From positions 27,925,668-27,989,667 of the forward strand of contig CM046842.1 in assembly GCA_025618425.1 (NCBI GenBank): a DNA stretch of 64,000 bases. Reading direction: 5' to 3'. Both the position numbers and the translations under genes were made by a program. Position 1 is the stretch's first letter. Each line of letters starts with the position of its first letter. The stretch is from Heliocidaris tuberculata (lineage: Eukaryota; Echinodermata; Echinoidea; Camarodonta; Echinometridae). Shown here one piece after another: positions 35,472 through 48,500 of the stretch. Below the pieces are notes generated by a model that saw only the letters and a program-made list of their open reading frames with translations, had not been told where the DNA came from and made no database searches.

Positions 35472-38400
35472 ACGAACGGAGCCCGTTTCATAGTCCCCTC
35501 GCGAACTTCGTTCGGCGGGGACAATAATAGTTCATACCTTAGCTGCCAGGTTCTCACAGATAACTGGTTTGTAGCCAATTTGCTCAAAGATATGCTGTAT
35601 GTTCTGGACGTCAATCTCGGATCCTTTCCTTTCCTGTGTCTGATCCAAGAACTTCGTGTTGTTTAAGATGTATACGAATCCCTTGTCTCGAACACCCATA
35701 TGGTAGGTCTGCAAGAAAGAAATATGCGTTTGTAAAAAGTATACCCATGTGACGAGAGAAGTGATGTGTCAGTTGTGTAAGGCCCGGTACCGGAAGGGCG
35801 TTAGATCACGTCTTGACGACAACTGCATGTTCAATTCAGTTGTTCAGTTCAATTCGTGCTGCAGTAAGCAGTGAACAATAGACCCCTACAGATAGTGACG
35901 GATGTGCTTGGCAGCGATTGCATATAGAACACAAGTATTCTGCCCCGTGCATTGGTTTATGTAGATTGCTTAGCCAGTGGTTTTCTGAAAATAGTTTTTA
36001 ACCAGAAAATAAAGAAACTTATTTCACGTGTGGCGAGCTAAACAGGCTTTATCTAGATTTTATGGACTTTGCCTATTCCCAGATTTCCGTATATTTCATT
36101 TCACTTTTTTTTACTTATTTAATTTTAACGCAGATTTTTGTACAAAATTACACCCTATTTCAGGAAAATTGCGTCACGCAAGAAGTCAGCACATCGCCAA
36201 AATTCAAAACTTCCCTCTACTGTTGATTTCTAAAGAATCATTATTCTGGGCCGAGTGAATCCACGGGGTCAATAGTTTGATTCATACACTGCGAAAACGA
36301 TGGTGCTATTTCAACACCAGCTCGGTTTTCTTGGGTAACACCAGATAAGTGTTAGAATAACACCAGTATCGAATCAAACTGATTTATAATCCCAATGTTT
36401 ACAACACCGAAATTGTGATAAGGCAGCACCGACATGCAAGGGAAGTTCATGCAATACTGGAGTCCTTCTAAAAAAAAATCTGGTATGGCCCAATATAGAT
36501 ACCTAGCTGGTGTTAGATTTAATGATATCCTTTTTTATTTTTCCAGTGTATCCATTGGTGGTGAGAAGAAAGTTTGGATGAATTTGATTGGATACCTTTT
36601 CCTGGTCGAGTTGGTCAGCTGTCGGGTTGGCGGGAAGAATAGACCGGTGCAGGTAAGAACCATTACGGTCAGGTTCCACGTCCTCATCTGATATTCAAAA
36701 AATAAATGAATGAATAAAGAGGAGGATGAGTTCTGTGAAAGGTGAAACATAAGATGTATGACATTTGCTCCTGCGACAATTTCTTCGGTCTAACCTTGCC
36801 ATGTTAATCCTAAACGTAAACGTAAACCTAACCCTAACCCTAATCCTAATCTTCACATTGTCCTGAACAAAGCAAAACCAAACAAAACAAAAAAAATCAT
36901 GTCCTTGACCTTAACCTTTGACATTTCGAGATATGGACTGCGGAGCAAATGTCGCAGGAGCACCGAAACATAACTTGTGAGCTTTAAGAACATCATAGCA
37001 TCATGAAATCATGTCCCCTGAAAAGGATTCCTCTTCAAATGCCCTCATAATTATTCGAAATATGACGGGAAGTAGCTGAAGTGCTCAAGTGCTCATTCAT
37101 GCCACATGTGTGTGCAGTTCCATATATCCATTTCTGTGTGCAGTGCATGGCTTTTCAGCGAGATTTGGTCGATTTCTTGGCGGAATTTTGATAGTTCCAA
37201 ACACCCACAGTATACATCAATTCTTATTTAGGCATGATCAACCTTTCCCCATTGCTTTGAGACAGTTTCTTTCACAATGTAATCACATGACTCAACTTTG
37301 TCTCTAAGTCTGAAAACATGGTGCGCCGACATATACTTCTTCGACAAAAGCTCAGGGAACGATAATGTGGTACGCATTGCTAACATGTGTATTTAAAGTG
37401 CTTTTCAGACTTAAAGTCTATGTAGCATAATTGATTTAATTTTAAATCAACCCCTCCCATTAACTTCAGTGAGTACCAGAAATCAGTCCATTTAGCTGAA
37501 AATAGTACACTATTATGTGTCGTTGTGACATTATGCGTTATTGTGATAGTACCGGTTGTGGCAAGCCCTCTGTCTTGATCAGAACCATGCCTTTATTGAT
37601 AACGGTACGTGTGATAGCAATTTTCGTTTTCAGCAATAATGCTGCAGTTCCACATTTTGATTTTTTTTCTCTGAACTATATCATGCCACGGATATTCAGA
37701 GATTTTTTTTTTTTTTTTTTTTGAAAACCATAATGTGCAAAGCTTTTTTTAGAGAAAACATTTGCAGGATAAGGCGATGAAATAATATCACTGGACTTTT
37801 GGTAACAGATATGTTAGAAAAATGGCATAAATCATCTAAATTTCAATTCAATTCAATTTTCAATTTAAAGACATTTATTTCCAACTTTTCAATATACAAA
37901 TTAATAAATGAGCAAAATAATGTACATATATTTTGAACAAAAAATATGACAAAATATACACTAATGTGATACATACATAGTTGGAGGACACACCTCTAAA
38001 AGCAAAAGCTTGGGGCGAGGGTGCCCTTAGTACATAATACATTATTACATAATAAATATATAAAAAGAAAAATAGCTACATACAAAAAAAGAAAGAGACC
38101 GCTGAGCTTGATTGGAGGGGAAAAAGGGCGAGGAGAAAAGAAAAGAAAAAGAAGGGGAAAGAGGAAAAAGAGGGGGAGAATGGAGGTGCAACATGAGAAT
38201 TGTACGGAAAAGAGAAATATTCACGAAGAGGCAGAGAGAAGAAAGAATAGAGAGAATAGATACAACGGAGGGTGTGGAAGTGTCTTAAACCATATTATTT
38301 GTAAGATGAAGTGAAATATTTTTTCATCCTTCTTGAGAAGCTAGCGAGAGATGCGGAGTATTTTATTGTGTCAGGGATAACGTTCCACAGCTTGGGTCCT

Positions 38401-41400
38401 GAGTACCGGATATTATGTTGGAATAATAGGGTTCTGTGCTTGGGTAGATGGATGTGATTTGCGTGTCTGGTTTCGTATTTATGAATCGTAGAATTTAATT
38501 GAAAAAGATTACAAAATTCTTCAGGAAATAAATTGTTTGTACATCTGTACATAAAAATGCTTTGTTGATGTTTATTTATATCGGTAAATTTTAGTATGTT
38601 AAATTGTTTGAACAAATGGTCGACGTGAGACCGGGGAGCAGTACCTGTAGTTATACGAATTATTTTCTTTTGTAGAGTGATTAGTTTTTGCAATTTGGAG
38701 GTTGTAGAGTTCCCCCAGGCCAGGTTGCAGTATGATAGATATGGTAGAATAAGAGAGTTGTAAAGCATACGGAGGATGTTGTTTGGTAAAATGTGCCGCA
38801 GTCTAGAAATGATGCCAATGTTTTTAGAGACTTTGTTTTCTGTTTCAAGAATATGTTTTTTCCAAGACATAGAACTGTCGATGTGCACACCTAGAAATTT
38901 TGTGTTTTCAACTCTAGATAGTAGTACGTTGTCGAGATATATGGAAATGCTGTCTAAATCAATGTTTTTATTGTTGTGAAAAATCATATAGTTGCTTTTT
39001 TTTAGATTGACGGACAATTTATTAGCCTTAAACCACTCGCATACAAGGCTTAGCTGTTGATTAACATTACTGCACAGAGAGGTAAGATTTGATCCACTAC
39101 ATAAAATATTCGTGTCGTCGGCATAAAGAACAAAAGTGAATGTTGCTGTTGATTTGAAGATGTCGTTTATATAAAGAATAAAAAGTAATGGACCAAGCAA
39201 CGACCCTTGAGGTACACCACATGTGATATTACTCATGTTTGAGAAAACCGAGTCAATTTTAGTACACTGGACGCGATTTCTAAGATAACTGGCAAACCAG
39301 TCGTATGCTATGCCACGGATTCCATACATGTAAAGTTTATTTAGTAGAATTGAGTGATTAATGGTATCGAAGGCTTTCGATAAGTCTATAAAGATTCGAA
39401 TTGAATATTGATTTTTTTCAAATGAGTCAATTATATCGTTTGTTAGTTTAGATAATGCCATAGCTGTAGAAAATTTTTGGCGGAATCCAAATTGGTTTTT
39501 GTAAATAATGTCATGTTTAACAAGAAAGTCGTAAGTCCTGGTGTATACAATGCGTTCAAGAATTTTAGAAAAAACTGATAGAACAGATATTGGCCTGTAG
39601 TTAGTAAGCTGTCTTTTGTCCCCAGTCTTAAATATAGGTGTGACTCTAGCGATTTTCAGTTGGTCTGGAAAAATCCCTTTATTAAGTGATAAATTGAAAA
39701 TATGACACAGCGGTTTAGATATATACTGAATCGCACTTTTAATTACCCTCGGACTGAATTCGTCTAAACCTGCAGATTTATTATTTTCAAACGAGCTGAC
39801 AATATTACTTATTTCATTTTCATCTGTAGGATATAAAAATAGAGAATCATCAGGCGGAATGTTCATGTATGTCCGAAAGTCAGTATTACACTGTGGTATT
39901 TTATTAGCAAGAGTGGGATATGAACCAATCAAAGTAAACACCGTTTTTAACATGTAGTACGACACCGGACCTATATGTTTAATAAAATCTATTTTTAATT
40001 GTAAAAATAACTCTTTTATATACGGTTATTTGAGAGAAAATTGCTACTTCGCCCAGTTCTTTGAAAGCACTGATATCTAAAGAAACTAATCAAATTATTT
40101 TGCAACTCATATGGCGATAACATGTGAACTTACATTCATCAAATTCAAGTTCATCAGTGGAATCGATTGTCAGAAACCCCACCTAAGATTAAGATGATAC
40201 AATAACACAATAATACAACACAGTTAATACAAATTTCAAATTCATCAATAGAATCATCTATCACAAACTCCACCTATAATGGCGCTGTCACATACTGACG
40301 ATTTAGCCAGCGTATGCCGACGTATCAAAATTTCTCTAAAACGATTTTGTTTTTCCTTTTTTTTAATCGATTTTTTTTTTCAATTTTGAGCGTATACATA
40401 ACGTTTTAGTAACTTATATAGAACGTTTCGGTGTAGGTAAGTTTGCGATCGTTGACACAAATTCACACACGTTATTTTAAGTTACTCATACGTCGAATTA
40501 CGTCGAGATAATGTTAAGCGTACCCCAAAACTTATTTCTAACCTATGAGTAACGTGCTTTGAACCTATGTGTACCGTATATTGAACTTATCTCCGACGCA
40601 TATTGACGTTTGTAGACGTGTTCCGGACGACCACAAAAATTACTGAACGTGTTTCTAACTTATACAGCTACCGTATAATGGCGCACTGGCAGCGTTCTTC
40701 GTAGGTTTCTTTGGCATGACAGTGATGTTGATACGATGATGTCTAGTGCGGTTATTACTTGAATCATTATTGTTGTTGTTGTTGATTGGTGTTAAATGGC
40801 AATCAGTCAATTCTGAATTTTATGACCAACGATCTCCCCCCCCCCCCCCCCTTTTCACAGAAATACTTACTTTAGTCATATACAATAATACAATTTAATC
40901 ATATGGAATCCTTTGTGAAACTAAGTCCGCGGGTGCTTCCCGCGCGCGCGTACTCTATGAAAATATCACTGGAAATATTACATTTTGTAAACAAGTTTGT
41001 CATTTGTGAAAAAAGTTCCAACTTTCATCCTTAGTTCCACTGATATGATGCGGATGATATCATGTTATTTACATTTTATATTTGAAATTAATGCAAAGAT
41101 GTCAATTGCATTCGCGTTCTGGGGTCAAACAGAGCCTTTTTTTATCACAAAAAGAATGAAACTGTACGTAAATTCCCCCTTTTTTGTACACACGGACGAC
41201 TTCAACTCGATATAATTTCTCTCTCTGATATTGAACAGCTTAGATCCAATGCGTCATTTGTAAGTTTCTTCTTAGCTTTCCAATGATATAAGAATAATGT
41301 TTATTGGTCAAACATTGCGTTCGCGTTTTAGCTTTAAATAAATATTTTCAGACCACAATCCAATGGCAAAACCTGGCTTATTTGTTCACTCTGCATGCGA

Positions 41401-42256
41401 TATGTACAGTATAAGCATTTATATACTTGTGCGCCCATGCGTGTCCTGCACGAACTCGCGCATTAAATGGGGTCCTTATGCCGTAATAGGATTTCATATG
41501 TCTCCCTAATCGTCGAGCACCAGCCTTTTTATAGGCTACGACACGTGATCGTCGGCGATACGCTGCTGCGCGCTATGCATAAGTTAGTCTATCGTTGGGC
41601 GTAAGTTGTGAACGCCGGCAATACGCTAAGCATTCGTTGATATAAGTTATCTATAAGATATCGAAACGTTCTATATAAGTTACCAATACGTTATGTATAC
41701 GCCCAACTCGTTATGAATATACGCTATGTATACGCCCAAAATTGGAAGAAGAAGAAGAAGAAGAAGAAGAAGAAAAAAAAAAACGTCACCCGGAACACGT
41801 CAAATACGTCTACATACGTCAATTTGCGTTGGAGATAAGTTCGAAAGTTACACATAGGTTCAAAGCACGTTACTCACATGTAAGATAGAAATAAGATTTG
41901 GGTACGCTAGACATTATCTCGACGTATTTCGACTTATGAGTAACTTACAAGTAATGTGTGTATACGTGTGTCAATGATCGCATAACTTACCTACAGCTTC
42001 TGGCCCGCGTATGGGGGACGCACAACCTTTTTTTCGACGAACTCGCCATACTACGGCGTATACCAGCGTGCTTCAGCGTGCTCTTAATTAACTTATACAA
42101 AACTTACCCATAACTTGTTAGACGTACGCCAGCGTATTCGCCCGATTCTTCATACGTCGGCATACGCTTGCTAAATCGCCAAGGTGTGACAATTACTTAA
42201 TGATCTGTTTAATTTCAACAATTAGTATAATAACAGTCTAGTAGGAGGCTGTTGAA

Positions 42257-42320
<64 letters not shown>

Positions 42321-42497
42321 ACAGGAGTATTAGTAGTTGTAGTAGTAGTAGTAGGTGGAAGTGATGTAGTAGTAGTAGTAGTAGTAGTAGTATTACTAGT
42401 TTTAGTAGTAGAATATTGATTTATTACCTGATTGATAACAGTTACTTAGAACTAACAGCATGACAAATCAGTATACGTTTGGTTAATAGAGGCACTT

Positions 42498-42549
<52 letters not shown>

Positions 42550-45500
42550 GCTACGTATTAGAATTTGAAACTTACATTTCTTTTCTTTAGTTTTCTCCGA
42601 GCTAGGTATGCCAAGGGGATGATTAAGAAAATACCCAGAGCAAGAAAGCCACAGAATTTGAACTTTCTGGAACCTGAAAGGATGTTGAAAAAGTTGAAAA
42701 ATAAACAACAAGCGGTACGGAATATTTGTCAGATGAAGTAATATGAACATACTTTAGTTTTACGCACTTGCTACGGCGAAAAAAAAAATCCTTGATTCCA
42801 ACAAAATACACCCCAATTAACAATTAATTCCGAAACGCACGGACAATGACTGTTTTTGAGCTATACTAAACATATACTCTCAACAGTTTCCATGTGTATT
42901 GTGTCATAATTCCCCTACATCGGAGTGGTTTAATTACTAACTAATGTGTGTACAATTTCACACATAGCAAAACTCGATGGCCCACGGGAAATTACTCGTC
43001 TTTGTCTTTGAGTCTCAAAGGGTGTCCGGGAGAGGGAACTTTATAATGATGAGCTTTCCTTATAGGGTAGTTGTGGTGGGTGCGTGCATTATGTAAGACC
43101 TTTCGGTCGTAAACGTGAAGGTCACCTTACACTTTAATGGGTTATTCCTATTGTAGCTGAGGTAGAGGTACCAATGGTAATTACTTTGAAACCCGATGTA
43201 CCTCCATATTTTTACCATGTCCATCCATTATAGTAGCCATGCATGGCTGAGTTACCAGTAATAGTTACTTTGGAATCTGTTGTACCTCCACACTTACTAT
43301 GAACATCTTTTGTACTAATGAGCATCTTCTGTTTGGGTTTTTTTAGCCAGACATACCAACAGTAGTTACTTTGGAACGAACCCGTTGTACCTCCACACTT
43401 ACTCTGAGCATCTGTTGTACTCGTTGTAGCTGTGGCTGAGATACCAGTAGTAGTTATTTTGGAACCCGCTGTACCTCCGCGCTTACTCTGAACATTTGTT
43501 GTACTTGTTGTAGCTGTGGCTGAGTTACCAGTAGTAGTTACTCTGGAACCCTTTGTGGTTCCAGGGATACCAGTAGTAGCTCCTGGAGTACTTGTGGTAG
43601 ATGTAGAGGTCGTAGCAAATGGCGTCGTTACAGATGGTTTCTTCCTCTTATTATTTTCTAATGAACAATAATTTAAAGAAAATGGGGGGGGGGGGCAATA
43701 TTATAGATAGTATGTCTCACCATGAGTATGAAAAGTATGAAGCCGGAGTGAAGATTTATGATTTTGAATTACTGAAGACTGTTCAAATTTCTTTACTTTA
43801 CCTCTGTGACTTTAAATTTCTTTTGATGGTAAAGAATAAATTCAATTTGAGGGGGGTGGGGGGGGGGGGGTCATTTTTCCTCCTCTCCATGATCCACCAG
43901 AGGTTGGGTGGAAATAAAGCATATTGCTCATGCCAGTTCAGGGGCCCGTTGCACAGAACTTGCGTTTGAGCGCAACTGAGGAAAATCAAACGCAACTTTA
44001 TTTTCAGCCAATCAGAAGTGCGCATTTAGGACTTACGTTTGATTTTTATGAGTTGCGATTAAACGCAAGTTTTGTGCAAGGGGCCCCTGATCAGCTCCAC
44101 TTTTTTACGACCGAAAAGTTTGCTTCCATTAATTCAAAGCACTAGTTTCACTCACAATTAAAGACTGTTCTTTGTCACAGAAGGTGTTTCTATTGCACTG
44201 TTGTACTTCATTTCAATCCCTATAGCCTATGGGGTTCGTGGCCCTCACGATCAAGGCAAGGCGCAGAAACTTACCTGGCGGACAAGATGGTATTTGTGGA
44301 GTCATCCTTCCTCCGTCACAACACGTGGAAGAACGAGTCAAGTTTCCACACGTGAACGTGCATTGCTTGTCGCAGTCGATGGTTTTGCCACTGGCGCAAT
44401 CGACAGTGCTTACTGTTGGGTAACCATACTGAAGGAGACACGGCTTAGCTATGAGGAATATCAATCACATATAATACCAGAATACATGAATATAGGGACT
44501 TTGCGGGTGTCTTCTTTATATTTTGCACTGGTGAGGACGCAATTAAAAGATGTGACTGTGCGGTGGACATGTGAAACCTTCCTTAACAATAGAGTCACTC
44601 CAACATTTTATTGTAGACCTTACTGATTTTTTTTCTAATTTCACTGACACGCAGGGTATACAACCTGTGACAATTTTCGATTAACGATAAAACCGTTTCA
44701 GAAAGTGCTACCATAGCTATACGTGCTACATAATATAACTCAAATCAAAATAATCTAGAGTAGAGTGCAAATATTGCAATTTACTGTAGAATTTGCTTAA
44801 GTCCGGGCCACACGAGGCATCGTTTAGATGGCATCAGTATACCTGGCGCGCAAATCCAGTCTGTAAAGGCAATTAAACCATATTGTTTGGGCTGTTCATA
44901 TTGCAATCGCTTTTTCAACGATATCACTATTAACCCTTTCGAGACAATTGACCACATTTTGTGGTTTGGTTGAATAACTTTTGATTCAGAGCCCTAAAAA
45001 ATATATCAGATGCATGATTAGAAAGAGCAAAAATTTCTGCAAACACTGTGTCCATTTTTGTTGCTTGACCATATTGCGTTTGATGCCAGGAATTTTTTAA
45101 AGGAAAATAAGCTTTAAAATCCTTAAATTGCCAACACATTGAGAGGTTAAAAATCATTGTTTTTTGACAAAATTGGCAATTTCTTCAACTTTTCAACAAA
45201 GTTTTTAATAATGTATGCTGTTTTCAAAGACATTACATTTTATTAGAACCATGTAGCATTAAAAGAACAATATTTTTGTTGCCACTTTGAAGAACAAAAT
45301 GTGATCAATTTAGCCCTAGAATAATTCCTGTCCCGAAAGGGTTAAATTTTCATGACGTGCAAAAGACTGTACAAGTCATGTAAACCGGGCTTTATGAATG
45401 AGGTGTTTTGGAATAAATATTTATTTTCTTCCATTGATTTGGTCAACATTCAACATTATGTTCAAATATTACAATTTAATAACATGAATATAATCAAAGT

Positions 45501-48500
45501 ACTTGCAATACATGGAAGAAGGTCTGATCCCAGTAAGGATTTACGCTTTTAACGGGTACGACTGAATACACAAATACAATATAAATTTATATCAGAAAAA
45601 AAGCAAGGGACAGACAAAGAGAGGGAGAGAAGAGGATAGGGAATTTGGAGTAGAAATAAAGGAAGAGGACGGCAAGAATTGGAGTTTTATAGAATGCATG
45701 AATAATACAATGGCAAGATATACAATGGAGAGTATTATATCAAAATGTTTACAGAATTACAGGCATTCATACAGAGTGACAATGGAAACAGATTCGGATG
45801 ATATCAATTAAACATAATAAGTTAGTAAGGCACTGTAAATGGTTCAGTTTCAACCAGCAGATAATAATGGGGATAAGAATGTTTCAATTTTCTCCCACTC
45901 CTTTTTTATGTAGGTGGGTATCGACATAGCTAGCAACAAACACACTTGGTAACTCTTTTTCTTTTTCAAGAGTTACATTTATGGGGGAATAGTTGTTTGG
46001 ATTATTTTCAAAACAAGTTACAAAAAGAGATACATGTATTTTTCATAATTTCAAAGTATAAAGATGAATTTTCTCTATAATACGTTTAGTAATTTGAGGT
46101 TCATTTATCTTATTTTCCATTTTAAAGACTCAAAAATATTTTGATAGAACGGTCTGTTTTATTTTAAAGCACAATTGAATACCGTATCAATTCCTTACCA
46201 TCCATGAGTCCGATCGACGTCATATAATATTTCATACTCGTTTTCAGACTCTCCAATGCGTCAGTCGCATCTTCACGATTTTCCACCACAAGGCTATGTC
46301 CACTAACTTTATCATTAATAAGCCCATCATAGACCGTGGTTAGGCCTATAACTTTGAACAGACGGCTGTGGATGATGTAGGAGAACTGACGACAACATTG
46401 TGTTACCTATCCGTCAAATCAAATGATAATTCAGTTTCAGTTTATTGTTTCATATTTCACATTTACAGTGCTTTTACGGTATAAATGGAACAAGGAATAT
46501 AAAGGGTACAGACAAGATAAATGGTACAAACGAACAAGAAATATATTGTCAGAGAAAATAAAAGAAGGTGAGTACATCTATGCATGTGCATGTAGTATTA
46601 ATTGAAAAAAACTGGGCTAGAATAAAAGTGAAATATTGATTGAGGAGTTTACGAAGAAAGCTACACTTGTGAGTTAAGGCGCCAAAGAGTAATAAGATTC
46701 ATAATAGTCTTTAAAAATAGTGGGAACTCGCAATGCATGATACAGCAGTATGACTATATAAGTAAAATTATTATGTCGCAGTAATGGAATTCGCATTTAA
46801 AGAAATGGTATAGGATGGTAGCATCACTTTCATTACAGCAATATTATAACAATCAATTCACATTATTAGGATAAATAAACATTTCCTGTACGCCGTGGTA
46901 ATTTCTGATGCATACTCTCTAAAAGTAAGAGAGTGAAAAGGCACTCAAAAGAGAGTGAAATTCCACTCTAACTAGGAGTTAAAGGAGGGACAACCCCTTT
47001 TTCGAGTAGAGAAAGAGTGATTACTGAATGAAACACCAATCCTTTAAAGAGTGAAAATTGTATCACTCATAATAGAGTGGAGATAATTCACACCTCTCTG
47101 AGTGAATTCATCAAACTCGGTCTCAAGACATGCAAGAGTATTGTGACGGGCACGATTCACCACGCCGGCTGACACGGCCAGGGGCGTAGATAGCGGGGGG
47201 GGGGGGATATGCATCCCCCGAATTTTCAGGTAGGGGGATGGTGTGTACAAACATCCCCCCAGGTTTAACCCCCACCTCCCCCCCCCCAAAAAAAAATGGT
47301 GGAAAACATACATTTCTGTTACATGTTGTAGATAAATATTATTTGATATATTATATCTATCAATATTATTCAAATTAATATATTCTTTATTTCATTATAA
47401 ATATTATTTATTTATTTATGTACAATATTTTATGGTGAGAGTGCCCAAGTCTGCGCAGTGTCCTTGTCTGCGCACCCGCGTAAATGCGCGATTCTGATAA
47501 AACAAAAGCAAAACGATCAAAAACTTTTCGGCCCGAATTCACAAAGGAGGTTTGGTTTAAATCATGGTTTAAACCCCTCCTGGGTTTTTAAAACGTACGT
47601 GCGCACGGAATCAGATCCAGTCATATATTTTCTTTGGGCAATGTGCGCTTATTTACGCTTATTTTAGTACGCTTACGGAGGTTTAAACCTTGCCATGGTT
47701 TAAACCTCCTTTGTGAATTGGGGGCTTCATCTTTAACATAGCGATAGGTATTCATGCAAAAAACAAGTCAAAATATTGAAAAAGGGACTTATTCCAGATA
47801 TTTTATTCCTAAGCCTCAAAATGTTGTCTTTGACGTCAAAACTCCCGAACTGCGTGAGAAATGAATGAGTGCGCAGACACGGGCACTATTTTTTTTTTTT
47901 TTTTTAAAGTTATAATGACACGGCCGCCATTTCTTGTTAAATTGGAATGTTTTTGCTCTAATTTTGATAAGATTTTTTTTTTGCAAACTTGCTCTTTAGA
48001 ATATCAGGAATGATATAAATTTGAGCTTTAGAGGGATATTAAAGAAACTCTTGTTTATTTTCAGGTCAAAATCTTAGGTGCGCATACATAGGGCTCCCCA
48101 TCATATATTTATATGAATTTATTAATATATATCTACAATTCTGTCGTTGCTTCTGATTTTGTCCGATATATTTTTACACTACTAGGAAGTTAAAACCATC
48201 TACTTCAAATTATACAACATGGGTCTTGATCTGGGAGGGATCTGGAGGTATAATCTAAAACAAATTGAAGTGGGGGGGGGGTGGCCTGTGTTACCATCCC
48301 AAAATATATTTTGAGGTGATTTTTTTTTCAAAGCCATAATGCAGAAAAATTATTTAGATTAAAAGTACATGTAATTATTCTCGATTTAGAGGGTTCAGTA
48401 GGTAACTTTCCATTATAATGCAATTTTGCCACACTCATGTTATTAGTAATACTAACAATTGTCAAAATTGAAATGAAAATATAGTCACAGGAATCGAATG

